Assembly: GCA_938039915.1 (NCBI GenBank) | Contig: CALHUA010000095.1 | Coordinates: 1 to 53,090 of the forward strand | Source: an uncultured Anderseniella sp. | GTDB taxonomy: Bacteria; Pseudomonadota; Alphaproteobacteria; Rhizobiales; Aestuariivirgaceae | DNA length: 53,090 nucleotides | Direction: 5' to 3' | In this document: piece after piece, positions 1-8,134 of the stretch | How the letters are laid out: each line of letters begins with the position of its first letter | How positions within the stretch are numbered: position 1 is the first letter of the stretch | The notes under the pieces: model-generated | The model's database searches: none | What the model was told of the DNA's origin: nothing | The model's input: the letters and a program-made list of their open reading frames with translations, nothing else | Position numbers and translations under genes: made by a program

Positions 1-932
1 GTGTCGAACAGCTGTTGCACGTCACAGTAATCCATCCGGCCTGAGAAATCGGTCACCATGTCACCGAACTCGCGAACAGGTTGCAGCAATGCCTCTCCTT
101 CCGCAGCGTCTCCGTTATAGACGCAGGCCAGGGTATAGACACGCTTACCGTGGAACTTCTCCGGAAAGTCTTCACCAGCTGCTGTTGAAAATTCACAGAC
201 CGACCCGATGCGGTTGCCATGCCTGGCCAGGAAGTCACGCCACGCACGAATAGGACCGGGCCCATCGTCAACGGCATAAATCGGAGCAGCAAACATGACC
301 TCCGGCCCCATTGGGTGCAGCGTAAACTCAAACCGGACAACAACACCAAAATTGCCTCCCCCGCCCTTCAGCGCCCAGAGCAGATCAGGATTGTTGCCAG
401 CATCCGTGTGCACAAGTGTGCCATCCGCAGTGACCACATCGGCAGCAACCAGATTGTCAATCGACAGTCCATGCTTGGCCCGCAGCCAGCCGATCCCGCC
501 TGACAAGGTCAGCCCGGCGACACCCGTATCCGAAATGAGCCCACCCGGCGTGGCCAGGCCATGGGCCTGGGTGGCAGCGTCCACATCCCGCCACAGGGCA
601 CCACCTTCAACCAGTGCGATACGTCGCGCGGTGTCCACGGCCACGGTGCGCATCTGGCTGAGGTCGATCATCATGCCGCCGTCACCAACCGCGTGACCGG
701 CAACATTGTGGCCGCCGGCCCGGATGGAAATTGGCAAGTCATTGGCACGGGCATGATTGACGGCAGCAATTACATCATCAGCGTCCTTGCACCGTGCAAT
801 CATGGCGGGTTGCCTGTCGATCATCGCGTTCCAGACAGACCGCGCCTCATCAAATCCAGCCACACCGGGCACAAGAGTTTCACCCGCAAACCCGACAATT
901 GGTTCGTTCAGACCTGTATTCAAATTATCCAT
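1..932 (-). CDS. FAD-linked oxidase, berberine-bridge type (3' end cut off)
   Basis: The gene starts at the ATG at 932 and runs off the left edge, so only about 310 residues are seen. The visible part is a PCMH-type FAD-binding domain. It has the motif RAGGHNVAGHAVGDGG near residues 66-81, whose His is the usual site of covalent FAD attachment, then GVAGLTLSGGIGWL and GGGGNFGVVVRFEF, typical of BBE-like oxidases. The position that carries the second, Cys-linked FAD bond in plant enzymes is not a Cys here, so attachment is probably through His only. Such enzymes oxidise alcohols, sugars or amines with oxygen; the substrate cannot be told. It is divergent from the GlxA-type regulator at 1077, which is a natural candidate for its control. 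Confidence 0.85.
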   Translation of the reverse strand, partial: MDNLNTGLNEPIVGFAGETLVPGVAGFDEARSVWNAMIDRQPAMIARCKDADDVIAAVNHARANDLPISIRAGGHNVAGHAVGDGGMMIDLSQMRTVAVDTARRIALVEGGALWRDVDAATQAHGLATPGGLISDTGVAGLTLSGGIGWLRAKHGLSIDNLVAADVVTADGTLVHTDAGNNPDLLWALKGGGGNFGVVVRFEFTLHPMGPEVMFAAPIYAVDDGPGPIRAWRDFLARHGNRIGSVCEFSTAAGEDFPEKFHGKRVYTLACVYNGDAAEGEALLQPVREFGDMVTDFSGRMDYCDVQQLFD

Positions 933-950
933 GATGCAATTCCTTTCACG

Positions 951-1007
951 ATATTGCCGGATACTGCGGCAATATCCGCATACGCATCAGTGGCGATTTG
1001 GCCAAAT
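951..1007. promoter_or_regulatory. Two palindromes in the divergent oxidase/GlxA promoter region
   Basis: A perfect 9-bp inverted repeat, ATATTGCCG and CGGCAATAT, lies at 951-959 and 967-975 with a 7-bp spacer. A perfect 12-bp palindrome, ATTTGGCCAAAT, follows at 996-1007. Both lie in the 144-bp gap between the divergent genes. Their symmetry and place suggest operators for a dimeric regulator, possibly the GlxA-type protein itself. This is inference; no known binding site was matched. Confidence 0.5.
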
Positions 1008-1076
1008 CTACGGCATATTGGACAACTGATAATGGCAAAATGGCCAATTCCGTGCCTTTTCAGACAGGAAAATCTC

Positions 1077-2105
1077 ATGAGCTCAAACAAGAAACCGCTT
1101 ATCGCGTTGCTGGCTGCGCCGGAAACATCCGCCTCGGTTCTTTACGGGCTTTACGATGTTCTGCTGTCCGCGGGTGCGGTGTATCCGGACATGGTGAACG
1201 GAAAACCAGGTGACGAACTGCTGGATGTTCGCATTGTGTCTGCCGACGGAAAACCATTCCATTGTATAGGCAACATTCCAGTCGAGCCGCACCTGGCAAT
1301 CAGCCAGATCAGGGATGCGGACGCGGTTGTCGTATGTGACATGTATACGTCGATTTATGATGTACCCAAAGGCCGATATCCCCGCGAGGTTGGCTGGCTG
1401 AAACTGATGCACAAAGAGGCAGCATTGCTCACATCAGTTTGTTCCGGCTCCCTGCTACTGGCAGAATCCGGGTTGCTGAACGGACATCAGGCAACGGCGC
1501 ACTGGGCCTATCGCGATATGTTTCAGCGTCATTTTCCCGAGGTGACATTTCGCAATGAATCCATACTCTGTCTCGCGGCCGAGGCCGACCGGATCGTGAC
1601 GGCGGGAGGCGTTAGCGCCTGGCATGATCTTGCCGTCTATCTGATCGCACGCTACTGCGGCTATCAAACGGCTATCGAAACCGCCAAGGTCTTCCTCATC
1701 AGCGGACACTCCGAAGGTCAATCGCCCTACTCGGTGATGACCCGTCCCATGGAATCCAGCGATGGTCCGATTTCCGACTGCCAGATCTGGATCGCAGATC
1801 ATTATGCGACAACCAGGCCGGTGGAGAAAATGGTGGAACGTTCGGGACTGAACGCCCGCACTTTTTCACGACGGTTCCGCGCGGCCACTGGCTTTGCACC
1901 TATAGAATACGTGCAAGCGCTCAGGGTGGAGGAGGCAAAGCAGATGCTGGAGACGGACAGGCTTTCAAATGACGACGTGGGCGCTGCAATTGGTTATGAC
2001 GATCCCGCTTCATTCCGACGCGTCTTCAAGCGCGGCACCGGGTTGTCTCCGGCAGCTTATCGTAAGAAGTTCCAGCGTATTTCTCAGATAGCCCGTCCAC
2101 GCTGA
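1077..2105 (+). CDS. GlxA family transcriptional regulator (DJ-1/PfpI + AraC domains)
   Basis: The product has 342 residues. Residues 1 to about 190 form a DJ-1/PfpI-like domain with the nucleophile-elbow-like segment LLTSVCSGSLLLAESGLL and the following AHWAYRD. The C-terminal 100 residues are a double helix-turn-helix AraC domain (VERSGLNARTFSRRFRAATG, then IGYDDPASFRRVFKRGTG). The ATG at 1077 was chosen because AGGAAA lies about 8 bases upstream and the protein then begins right at the domain; the open frame continues upstream only as antisense of the oxidase. GlxA-type regulators usually control amine or quaternary ammonium catabolism, so regulation of the divergent oxidase is plausible but unproven. 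Confidence 0.9.
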   Translation: MSSNKKPLIALLAAPETSASVLYGLYDVLLSAGAVYPDMVNGKPGDELLDVRIVSADGKPFHCIGNIPVEPHLAISQIRDADAVVVCDMYTSIYDVPKGRYPREVGWLKLMHKEAALLTSVCSGSLLLAESGLLNGHQATAHWAYRDMFQRHFPEVTFRNESILCLAAEADRIVTAGGVSAWHDLAVYLIARYCGYQTAIETAKVFLISGHSEGQSPYSVMTRPMESSDGPISDCQIWIADHYATTRPVEKMVERSGLNARTFSRRFRAATGFAPIEYVQALRVEEAKQMLETDRLSNDDVGAAIGYDDPASFRRVFKRGTGLSPAAYRKKFQRISQIARPR

Positions 2106-2166
2106 GCGAGTTGGCAGGCAGATTGTGAGTCTTTGCTTGCGAGTTCATGCACCACCACTTGCGCTA

Positions 2167-2496
2167 TCACTCGGCAGCAACGCCGTCCAACTTGGCGCGC
2201 GCATCGCGCGCTTCCTGCGCCAACTGCCCATGATCAAATGACGGGTCGAGAAAATTGATGCAGCAGCATCTCAGAAGCGACGCAAAATTGCTGACTTCAC
2301 CATGGATCTCCGAGGCTTCTTCATACAAGGCCGACAGAAACTTGGCCATTGGCATATCCTGGGCATCGGCCAGTTGCTCCAGCACAACCCAGAATTTGGC
2401 TTCAAGACGCACACTGGTCGGGTGCCCCATCAGGCGAACCGATCGTGTTTCAAATGAATAGTTGGACGGTGACTGACCCGCAAATACGTGACACAT
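2167..2496 (-). CDS. Ribbon-helix-helix domain protein
   Basis: A 109-residue protein. The segment TRSVRLMGHPTSVRLEAKFW followed by VVLEQLADAQDMPMAKFLSAL matches the short ribbon-helix-helix family (RHH_4) of alphaproteobacteria. These are small dimeric DNA-binding proteins of poorly known role. The start at 2496 is supported by GGAGG eight bases upstream; an upstream ATG at 2544 would add 16 residues with no ribosome site. It lies 157 bp beyond the end of the carbonic anhydrase gene on the same strand. A 5-bp hairpin with a three-base loop (2561-2573) sits in that gap but has no T-run. Confidence 0.75.
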   Translation of the reverse strand: MCHVFAGQSPSNYSFETRSVRLMGHPTSVRLEAKFWVVLEQLADAQDMPMAKFLSALYEEASEIHGEVSNFASLLRCCCINFLDPSFDHGQLAQEARDARAKLDGVAAE

Positions 2497-2653
2497 GACA
2501 AACATCCTCCCTGTCGTGCGAGTAAATTTGCTCTCATTAAGCAATGAACTGCACTTTTCGGCCTGTTTCAGGCTCTATGAAAGCTAATGATGTCTACTTG
2601 TGACGGGATTGGCAACCACTGCGTGCATCAATTCTGCCATATGAAAGCACAGA

Positions 2654-3307
2654 TCAGGCCGGATCGGCGCCATCCAGCATGGACCAGGCGCCACTGCTGT
2701 CGTCAAGCACATGCAGTTCGCCAAGGGCGATATCGAACCACGCACCATGCACATCCAACTCGCCACTTTGCTCGCGCTGACGTATCCAGGGAAATGTTCT
2801 CAGGTTTGCCAGCGAATGTTCGACATTGGCTCGTTCCACCCGCGTTTCATGGTCATGCTCCGAACTGCCACCGTCGCGTTCCACAAACTGCGCCAGGTCC
2901 CGAATCTGGGTCAGCCACTGACCGATAAAGTCACCGCTGCTCAATGGATCGGTTTGATTGACAATTGTAGAAATACCGCCGCAGCGGCCATGGCCCATGA
3001 TGACGATATGCTCAACATGCAATTGCAGCACCGCGAATTCAAGCGCAGCCGAGGTCGAATGATGATTGCCGTCCGGCGCGTATGGCGGCACAAGGTTCGC
3101 CACGTTGCGGACGACAAAAACTTCACCCGGACTGGCATCAAAAACAATCTCCGGGGCAGCCCGGGAATCGCAGCAGGCAATGATCATGATCGACGGCTTC
3201 TGACCGTTTGCGGCCAAAGTGTCATAGCGTTGCCGTTCGCGGGCAAATGACTCTGTGCGGAAGCTGCGATAGCCATCGCTCAAACGCTTTGGAAAAGAGC
3301 TCTTCAA
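2654..3307 (-). CDS. Beta-carbonic anhydrase
   Basis: A 217-residue protein that should interconvert CO2 and bicarbonate. The zinc ligands and catalytic dyad of the beta class are visible: the CxDSR motif at residues 45-49 (C45, D47, R49) and HGRC at 106-109 (H106, C109). The start is a TTG at 3307, since a stop lies just upstream in frame; it is supported by GGAG seven bases before it. The gene follows the SbtB-like gene by 27 bp and is the last of a leftward run containing SbtA, which suggests it handles imported bicarbonate in the cytoplasm. Length is normal for the family. Confidence 0.93.
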   Translation of the reverse strand: MKSSFPKRLSDGYRSFRTESFARERQRYDTLAANGQKPSIMIIACCDSRAAPEIVFDASPGEVFVVRNVANLVPPYAPDGNHHSTSAALEFAVLQLHVEHIVIMGHGRCGGISTIVNQTDPLSSGDFIGQWLTQIRDLAQFVERDGGSSEHDHETRVERANVEHSLANLRTFPWIRQREQSGELDVHGAWFDIALGELHVLDDSSGAWSMLDGADPA

Positions 3308-3334
3308 TTGATTGCTCCATATCTTGTATCAGTT

Positions 3335-3652
3335 TCAGAAATGCTCCGAGCGAAGCACTTTTACATCGCAAACCGACACAATGCCAATATAGCGTTCAAC
3401 AATATCCTTGGTTGCCAACAGGACATCTTCCTCTTTGGACGGATCTGTAATGCACACCACACTCACAATGCGTGCGGTATCGCCAAAGGCATCATCGCGT
3501 TGCCAGTCACCTGACATGCCACGCCCGGCCAGTGCCGGCAGGACTGTATATCCAGTGACGCCAAAGCGGTCCAGCACCTCGATAATCCGGTGCAGCGCTG
3601 CTGCCTCGATCATGATTTCGATGCGCTTTTTCTCGTGGGTCTTCAGCGTCAT
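3335..3652 (-). CDS. PII-like protein, SbtB type
   Basis: A 105-residue protein of PII fold: EAAALHRIIEVLDRFGVTGY is the first beta-alpha-beta unit, about residues 38-60 (LAGRGMSGDWQRDD and following) form the T-loop, and KDIVERYIGIVSVCDVKVLR is the last unit. It overlaps the SbtA gene by 4 bp (ATGA), which fits the known pairing of SbtA with a dedicated PII-like regulator that senses adenine nucleotides and closes the transporter. The C-terminal Cys-containing CGPxGC loop of cyanobacterial SbtB is absent; the protein ends LRSEHF. The uridylylated Tyr of GlnB is also absent. Assignment rests on fold and context. Confidence 0.82.
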   Translation of the reverse strand: MTLKTHEKKRIEIMIEAAALHRIIEVLDRFGVTGYTVLPALAGRGMSGDWQRDDAFGDTARIVSVVCITDPSKEEDVLLATKDIVERYIGIVSVCDVKVLRSEHF

Positions 3653-4629
3653 GTCAAAACCTCTGCAAGCCAGATATAGAGTGGAATGCCAATTGCCAGA
3701 TTAAACGGGAAAGTGATGCCCAGAGACAGGGTCAGATAGATCGACGGCGTGGCTTCAGGCAGCGCCAGCCGGAGAGCTGCCGGTACGGCAATGTAGGACG
3801 CCGAGGCTGACAGCGTAATCAACAAGGCAGCACTTCCAGCCGACAGGCCAATCAACATGGCAGCGCCTGCTCCAGCACCCGCACCGACCAGCGGCATGTA
3901 CAATCCGTACAACAACACCGGCATGGACAACTTGCCAAGTCCTGAGCGAAGCCCGCGCGCAGCGATCAGACCCATGTCCAGCAGGAACAGGCACAACACG
4001 CCGCGGAAGGGATCAACAATAAACGGCGCGATGGTTTCCAGTCCGGGCTTACCGGTAATGTAACCAATGAGAAATGCTCCCGTCAGCATGAGCACAGATG
4101 AGTTGAAGAAAATTTCGCGGCCGATATGAGTACCCTGTCCGTCTGTCGGGCTTGCCTCATTGGCGCGCTTGGCCAGCAGCAGAGCCATCATGATCGCCGG
4201 ACTTTCCATCACTGCAGCAACCGCAATCATGTAGCCATCATATTCAAGTCCGGCTGTAGCCAGGGCCTGTGTGGCTGCGACAAAAGTAACGATCGAAATT
4301 GAACCATAATGGGCAGCAACAGCCGCTGCATCGACGCGCGACAAACCACTGGTGGCCCGCAACAGGCCGAAACCGATTACCGGCAGCAGGGCTGACAGTA
4401 CGGCACCTGCAATCAACACGGCGAACAAGGTTGCTGAAAGGCCACTGCCGGAAAGCTCCACGCCGCCCTTGAAACCGATGGCCATCATCAGATACAGCGC
4501 CATCGTCTTGGCAATGGCTTCCGGTATCGAGAGATCAGACCTTACAAAGGATGCAAACAGGCCCAGGGCAAAGAACAATACCATGGGCGAAATCAGGTTT
4601 TGCTGAGCAATCTCAAGCATTCCGCCCAT
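3649..4629 (-). CDS. sbtA: SbtA-type sodium-dependent bicarbonate permease
   Basis: A 326-residue membrane protein with about ten hydrophobic segments and the two-fold inverted architecture of SbtA (formerly DUF897). Recognisable parts are KGGVELSGSG in the first half, AAHYGSISIVTFVAATQAL, and the C-terminal ATPSIYLTLSLGITFPFNLA followed by IGIPLYIWLAEVL. It should import bicarbonate with sodium across the inner membrane. The next genes, SbtB-like (4-bp overlap) and carbonic anhydrase, support this. Two starts are possible, ATG at 4629 and ATG at 4620; neither has a strong ribosome site. Only 29 bp without a terminator separate it from the nitrilase-family gene upstream, so it is probably part of a longer operon. 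Confidence 0.88.
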   Translation of the reverse strand: MGGMLEIAQQNLISPMVLFFALGLFASFVRSDLSIPEAIAKTMALYLMMAIGFKGGVELSGSGLSATLFAVLIAGAVLSALLPVIGFGLLRATSGLSRVDAAAVAAHYGSISIVTFVAATQALATAGLEYDGYMIAVAAVMESPAIMMALLLAKRANEASPTDGQGTHIGREIFFNSSVLMLTGAFLIGYITGKPGLETIAPFIVDPFRGVLCLFLLDMGLIAARGLRSGLGKLSMPVLLYGLYMPLVGAGAGAGAAMLIGLSAGSAALLITLSASASYIAVPAALRLALPEATPSIYLTLSLGITFPFNLAIGIPLYIWLAEVLT

Positions 4630-4658
4630 ACCCCATTTGTCTGTGTTGCCAGCCTTTA

Positions 4659-5567
4659 CTAGACCAGTAGAACGCTCCTTGCGCCGGGAAGCAATGCCGC
4701 ACCGGGCTGTTCTCCCCAGTGATTGTAGGTTTGCACCCCACCTGATCCGCGCACCTGTTCCAACAGGTCAAGGTCCACCTCGGCATAGACCCACTGGGGC
4801 CTGTTCAATTCGCCAAGCGCGATCACCCCGCCGGCGGGAAACCCTGTATCAGACGCAGCATACACGCCTGCCGCACCAACGTTCATCTCGACCGGCGGAC
4901 ACCAGGGTGCGGCACCGACAGTTGGTGAGTGTACCGTATAAACCTGGTTTTCCAGTGCGCGCGCCATGCACCCGGTTCGCACCCGCCAGTAGCCGTGTTC
5001 TGTTTCAGTGTTGGATGGGGCCAGGATGATTTCCGCACCGGCCTCCGCCAGCGCGCGCGACAACAGGGGAAACTCGATGTCATAGCAGATCAACAGCCCT
5101 ACCTTCACATGGCCAAGATCAAACACGCACAATCCATCAGCCGGTCCGGCATTGATACGCCATGGCTCGCGTTCCCACGGCGTCATCATCAGCTTGTGAT
5201 ATTCACCCTGTTTGCCGGACGGTGCGAACATCCTGGCTACATTGGTCGCGCTGCCATCCGCATGCCGTTGCGGGCCGGATGCCGCAACGATTGTTACCTT
5301 GTGCCTGACAGCCAGGTGCTGGTGGAGTTCCGCCTGCATTGACAATCGCTCAGACACCGCATCAATCGCACCCTGCAGGTCTGCTGCTGCATCCTTGCCG
5401 GCAAGTGACGCCAGCTCCATTGCGCCATATTCCGGAAACACCAGCAGTTGCGCACCTGCTGCTGCGGCTTCGTCCACCCAGCATGTGATCTTGTTAGCGT
5501 ACTCGGCCTGTGATGACAGTTCATCCAGTGGATACTGCGCAGTGGCGATTTTGAGAGAACGGCTCAT
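4659..5567 (-). CDS. Carbon-nitrogen hydrolase (nitrilase superfamily)
   Basis: A 302-residue enzyme with the Glu-Lys-Cys triad of the nitrilase superfamily: E46 in FPEYG, K125 in EYHKLMMTPWERE, and C161 in LLICYDIEFP. It should hydrolyse an amide or nitrile C-N bond in the cytoplasm; the substrate is unknown. The start at 5567 overlaps the stop of the GNAT gene by 4 bp (ATGA), which indicates translational coupling. GNAT and carbon-nitrogen hydrolase pairs are common in bacteria. The next gene downstream, sbtA, begins 29 bp later. Confidence 0.9.
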   Translation of the reverse strand: MSRSLKIATAQYPLDELSSQAEYANKITCWVDEAAAAGAQLLVFPEYGAMELASLAGKDAAADLQGAIDAVSERLSMQAELHQHLAVRHKVTIVAASGPQRHADGSATNVARMFAPSGKQGEYHKLMMTPWEREPWRINAGPADGLCVFDLGHVKVGLLICYDIEFPLLSRALAEAGAEIILAPSNTETEHGYWRVRTGCMARALENQVYTVHSPTVGAAPWCPPVEMNVGAAGVYAASDTGFPAGGVIALGELNRPQWVYAEVDLDLLEQVRGSGGVQTYNHWGEQPGAALLPGARSVLLV

Positions 5568-6154
5568 AACTGTTTCATCCAGAACTGCATCGGCTTTTCG
5601 GTTTCTTCGCCGGCACCGACATCTCTCCACGAATAGGCCGTCGTCAGGCCGTCCAGCTTTTCGAATCCGCGCTTGCGCCAGAAGGTGTCCAGTGGGACAT
5701 AATCAGCCGGCCTCATCGGATGATCGCCGGCACGTACAACACCACAAAATACTGCATGGCTGTAGCTGCCGAAGCTGCGGGCATGATCCTCTCGTGCCTT
5801 GAAGAACTCCACGCCGGTGCCCTGCCCTCTATACGACGGCAGCAACAGGCTTTCAGCGAAATAGAAAATCTTCGATACATTAAAGCCGGCACGTTCAAAC
5901 GGTCCGCGAAACTCCTCTGCCTCGCCTGCCATCGGGGCTGCTGTTGCGGCTCCCACGATTGTGTCACCATCGAAGGCAGCAGCCAGAAACGCCCGGTCTG
6001 CATGCCTGAACCGGCTGAGATAGGCTGCCTCATAGGCCAGATCACCGTCATACAGATACGGCCAGGCGCGAAACACCTTGATGCGAAGGTCAGCCAGCGC
6101 GGGAATTGCCGCCTCGAAGGCGGGCCCGGCAAGCGGTTTTACGTCCACGCCCAT
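5564..6154 (-). CDS. GNAT family N-acetyltransferase
   Basis: A 196-residue acetyltransferase. Motif A, which binds acetyl-CoA, is visible as LLPSYRGQGTGVEFFKARE around residues 104-122, and VPLDTFWRKRGFEKLDG is the usual late motif. The acceptor is unknown. It overlaps the nitrilase-family gene by 4 bp and follows the SnoaL-like gene by 3 bp. Its partner role with the hydrolase, for instance acting on the same amino compound, is inference. Confidence 0.85.
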   Translation of the reverse strand: MGVDVKPLAGPAFEAAIPALADLRIKVFRAWPYLYDGDLAYEAAYLSRFRHADRAFLAAAFDGDTIVGAATAAPMAGEAEEFRGPFERAGFNVSKIFYFAESLLLPSYRGQGTGVEFFKAREDHARSFGSYSHAVFCGVVRAGDHPMRPADYVPLDTFWRKRGFEKLDGLTTAYSWRDVGAGEETEKPMQFWMKQL

Positions 6155-6157
6155 CAG

Positions 6158-6568
6158 TCAGCCGACCACCTGCCGGGTCCATTCAGGCAGGCTGTAATGG
6201 GTGGATACGCGGGTGATCTTGCCGGCCTTGACTTCAAAGAATGCCCCGACCGTCAGCTTGTAGGTCTGACCGGCAGCAGGCGGCAATCCTTCATCGGTTG
6301 CAAGATACCTGCCCTTGAGTTTGAACTCGGCCGCAGCCCGTGACCCGTCCGTCGATGTCATCACCGCTATATCTGACAACTGCTCGTGATAACAATTGTG
6401 CATATGCGCCAGAAACTCGGCAAAGCGCTTCTTGCCCTTGCGCCGTTCACCCTGACTTACATCATGCACGAACCCTGTTCCGAGACAGTCCAGCATGGTC
6501 TCGGTGTCCTGCGCATTGAAGGCAGCATAGTAACGGGAGATGAGTTTGCGGGTTGCGGCTGCGGTCAT
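6158..6568 (-). CDS. SnoaL-like / ketosteroid-isomerase-related protein
   Basis: A 136-residue protein of the NTF2-like fold, with the typical opening ISRYYAAFNAQDTETMLDCL and closing GAFFEVKAGKITRVSTHYSL. It resembles the isomerase-related family TIGR02096. A catalytic activity cannot be assigned from sequence. It is the first gene of the tight leftward run that continues through the acetyltransferase, the hydrolase and sbtA. The 209 bp upstream (6569-6777) holds the promoter side and a small inverted repeat, CCAGG and CCTGG around seven A residues at 6669-6686, but no gene. Confidence 0.8.
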   Translation of the reverse strand: MTAAATRKLISRYYAAFNAQDTETMLDCLGTGFVHDVSQGERRKGKKRFAEFLAHMHNCYHEQLSDIAVMTSTDGSRAAAEFKLKGRYLATDEGLPPAAGQTYKLTVGAFFEVKAGKITRVSTHYSLPEWTRQVVG

Positions 6569-6777
6569 AAGAGAGGTGCCCTCGGTTTCAAATTTGATGC
6601 CTGCTGCGCGTCATAGCAGTGGCGGTCAAACCGGGGCAAGCCGGATTTCGACGGTTCAAGGTGTTGTTCCAGGCAAAAAAACCTGGCGCGCCAACCGAAG
6701 GGGAACTTCTGGGTATCGAGATCAGCGCGCCAGCAGTTGTCGCATCCAGGTCAATATGTCAGTGGAGCAACACCTGG

Positions 6778-7338
6778 CTACGGTTTCAGCACCGGATATG
6801 CATAAGAGTAGATAAGGTCTCTGTCGCGCACCGGTTCGTGGCAGGTAAGGCACTCGGCCTTGTAGTCTTTTGTCGTTGTCTGCCTGGTGTCATCCGCCCC
6901 GAAGAAGGCCCAGCCCCATCCGTCACCCCACAACGGGCCGGTTTTGTTGCCGGAAGCATCCTTGACCATGACGAAATATCCGGCCAATTCGGCCGCAGAT
7001 GTCGCGCTGCCAGTTGTCAGATCTTCGGTCTTGCCATTGAACAGCTCCTTTACGAGCACAGCGCCGTCAGGAAATTTTCCGGTTTTCCGATAGGCTTTCA
7101 CGGTGCCCGGTGACGCATAAACAATGTGCTGACCGATCTTGCCGCCCGTATCTGCATCACCTGAAACCGCCCAGGCACCGAGAAATTCATAATCGGTCCT
7201 GAAGTTGGCCGGAAGCCGGATTGTCTGTCCACTTTCGGCATTGGCCTGCTTTGTAACCGGCAAGTGCCCCATCACAAGGCCTGCCGTCATCGCCAGTCCC
7301 AATATGCCGACACCGGCCTGGATTTTTGATATTTTCAT
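6778..7338 (-). CDS. Cytochrome P460 family protein, second of a pair
   Basis: A 186-residue exported haem protein. A signal peptide covers about residues 1-34, and the c-type haem motif CLTCH is at 163-167 near the C-terminus, the usual layout of the P460 / cytochrome c'-beta family. Family members oxidise hydroxylamine or bind nitric oxide in the periplasm. A motif FPDGAVLVKEL at 89-99 has a close twin in the neighbouring gene; its Lys is where I would look for the P460 haem-Lys cross-link, but this is a guess. It follows its paralogue by 40 bp. Confidence 0.85.
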   Translation of the reverse strand: MKISKIQAGVGILGLAMTAGLVMGHLPVTKQANAESGQTIRLPANFRTDYEFLGAWAVSGDADTGGKIGQHIVYASPGTVKAYRKTGKFPDGAVLVKELFNGKTEDLTTGSATSAAELAGYFVMVKDASGNKTGPLWGDGWGWAFFGADDTRQTTTKDYKAECLTCHEPVRDRDLIYSYAYPVLKP

Positions 7339-7378
7339 ATCCGTCGTCTCCGCTATTTTGATGAAGCCACTGCCGGGC

Positions 7379-7969
7379 CTAGTTGTTCAAAGGCCCGTAG
7401 AACCTGGTGAAAACCATGTCCTTGGTGGCGTTATCGATATGACACTGGGCGCAGTTTTCGGTTGGTGCGGCTGCTGCCGTTTCAGCATAAGGCGGTGCGT
7501 GATGGCCGAAGTTGAAGTAACCCCAGTTGTTGCTTGCCGCGAAGCGCTTGGAGTCTTTCACGGCAATATCGATGCCATTGTATGCGCCTGGAAAATACCC
7601 GCGGCCTGAAACTTCCGTCCGCGATCCGTCGGCTTCTTCGCTTTCCATCACAAGTTGCAATTCCTTCAGCATGATGGTGCCTTCGGGAAATGTGCCGCTT
7701 TGCTTGTAGATCTTGTAGGCCTGCGGCTGGATGTAGACGTTATGATATTCAGGGAAACCCGCCTTGCCGTCGTTCAGGGCATTGGGTGTAAGCGGTGATC
7801 CCAGATAAATCCATTCGCGATACCCGGTGGGCAGTTGCAGTTTGCCGTCACTGGTCCACTTCGGACCCCAGTCGGTCATTTGCGCCGTGGCAGTCTGGTG
7901 CACACTGCCGACGGAAAGCATCGCAGCAGCACCTGCCAAAGCCAGAGCCACTATGGTAGATGTCTTCAT
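7379..7969 (-). CDS. Cytochrome P460 family protein, first of a pair
   Basis: A 196-residue exported haem protein. The signal peptide covers about residues 1-30, and the haem motif CAQCH is at 173-177. The FPEGTIMLKEL motif at 94-104 matches that of the next gene, but overall the two differ enough that the duplication is old. The start at 7969 has GGAGA about eight bases upstream; an in-frame upstream ATG would add ten residues in front of an intact signal peptide. The likely role is periplasmic redox chemistry on hydroxylamine or NO. The AraC gene at 8135 is divergent and probably controls it. Confidence 0.86.
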   Translation of the reverse strand: MKTSTIVALALAGAAAMLSVGSVHQTATAQMTDWGPKWTSDGKLQLPTGYREWIYLGSPLTPNALNDGKAGFPEYHNVYIQPQAYKIYKQSGTFPEGTIMLKELQLVMESEEADGSRTEVSGRGYFPGAYNGIDIAVKDSKRFAASNNWGYFNFGHHAPPYAETAAAAPTENCAQCHIDNATKDMVFTRFYGPLNN

Positions 7970-8134
7970 GGTGAATTCTCCTTGGATGTCTTCAGGCACT
8001 AAGGCCGGTTGCCATGCAGTGTCGCGATGATCGCCGCTTGCAGCCAGCGCTCAACGTCCTAGAGTTCTTGCAGATCGTACAAACCGGGAAGATCGACATT
8101 GGCAATTGGGGAGGACGGGAGTAGGTCCGTAGTC

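Noticed and set aside
561-1076. Upstream extension of the GlxA-type frame
   Set aside because: This part is antisense to the FAD oxidase gene; the ATG at 1077 has a ribosome site and starts at the domain boundary.
6669-6686. CCAGG-A7-CCTGG hairpin as a terminator
   Set aside because: The A-run is in the loop and no T-run follows on either strand.
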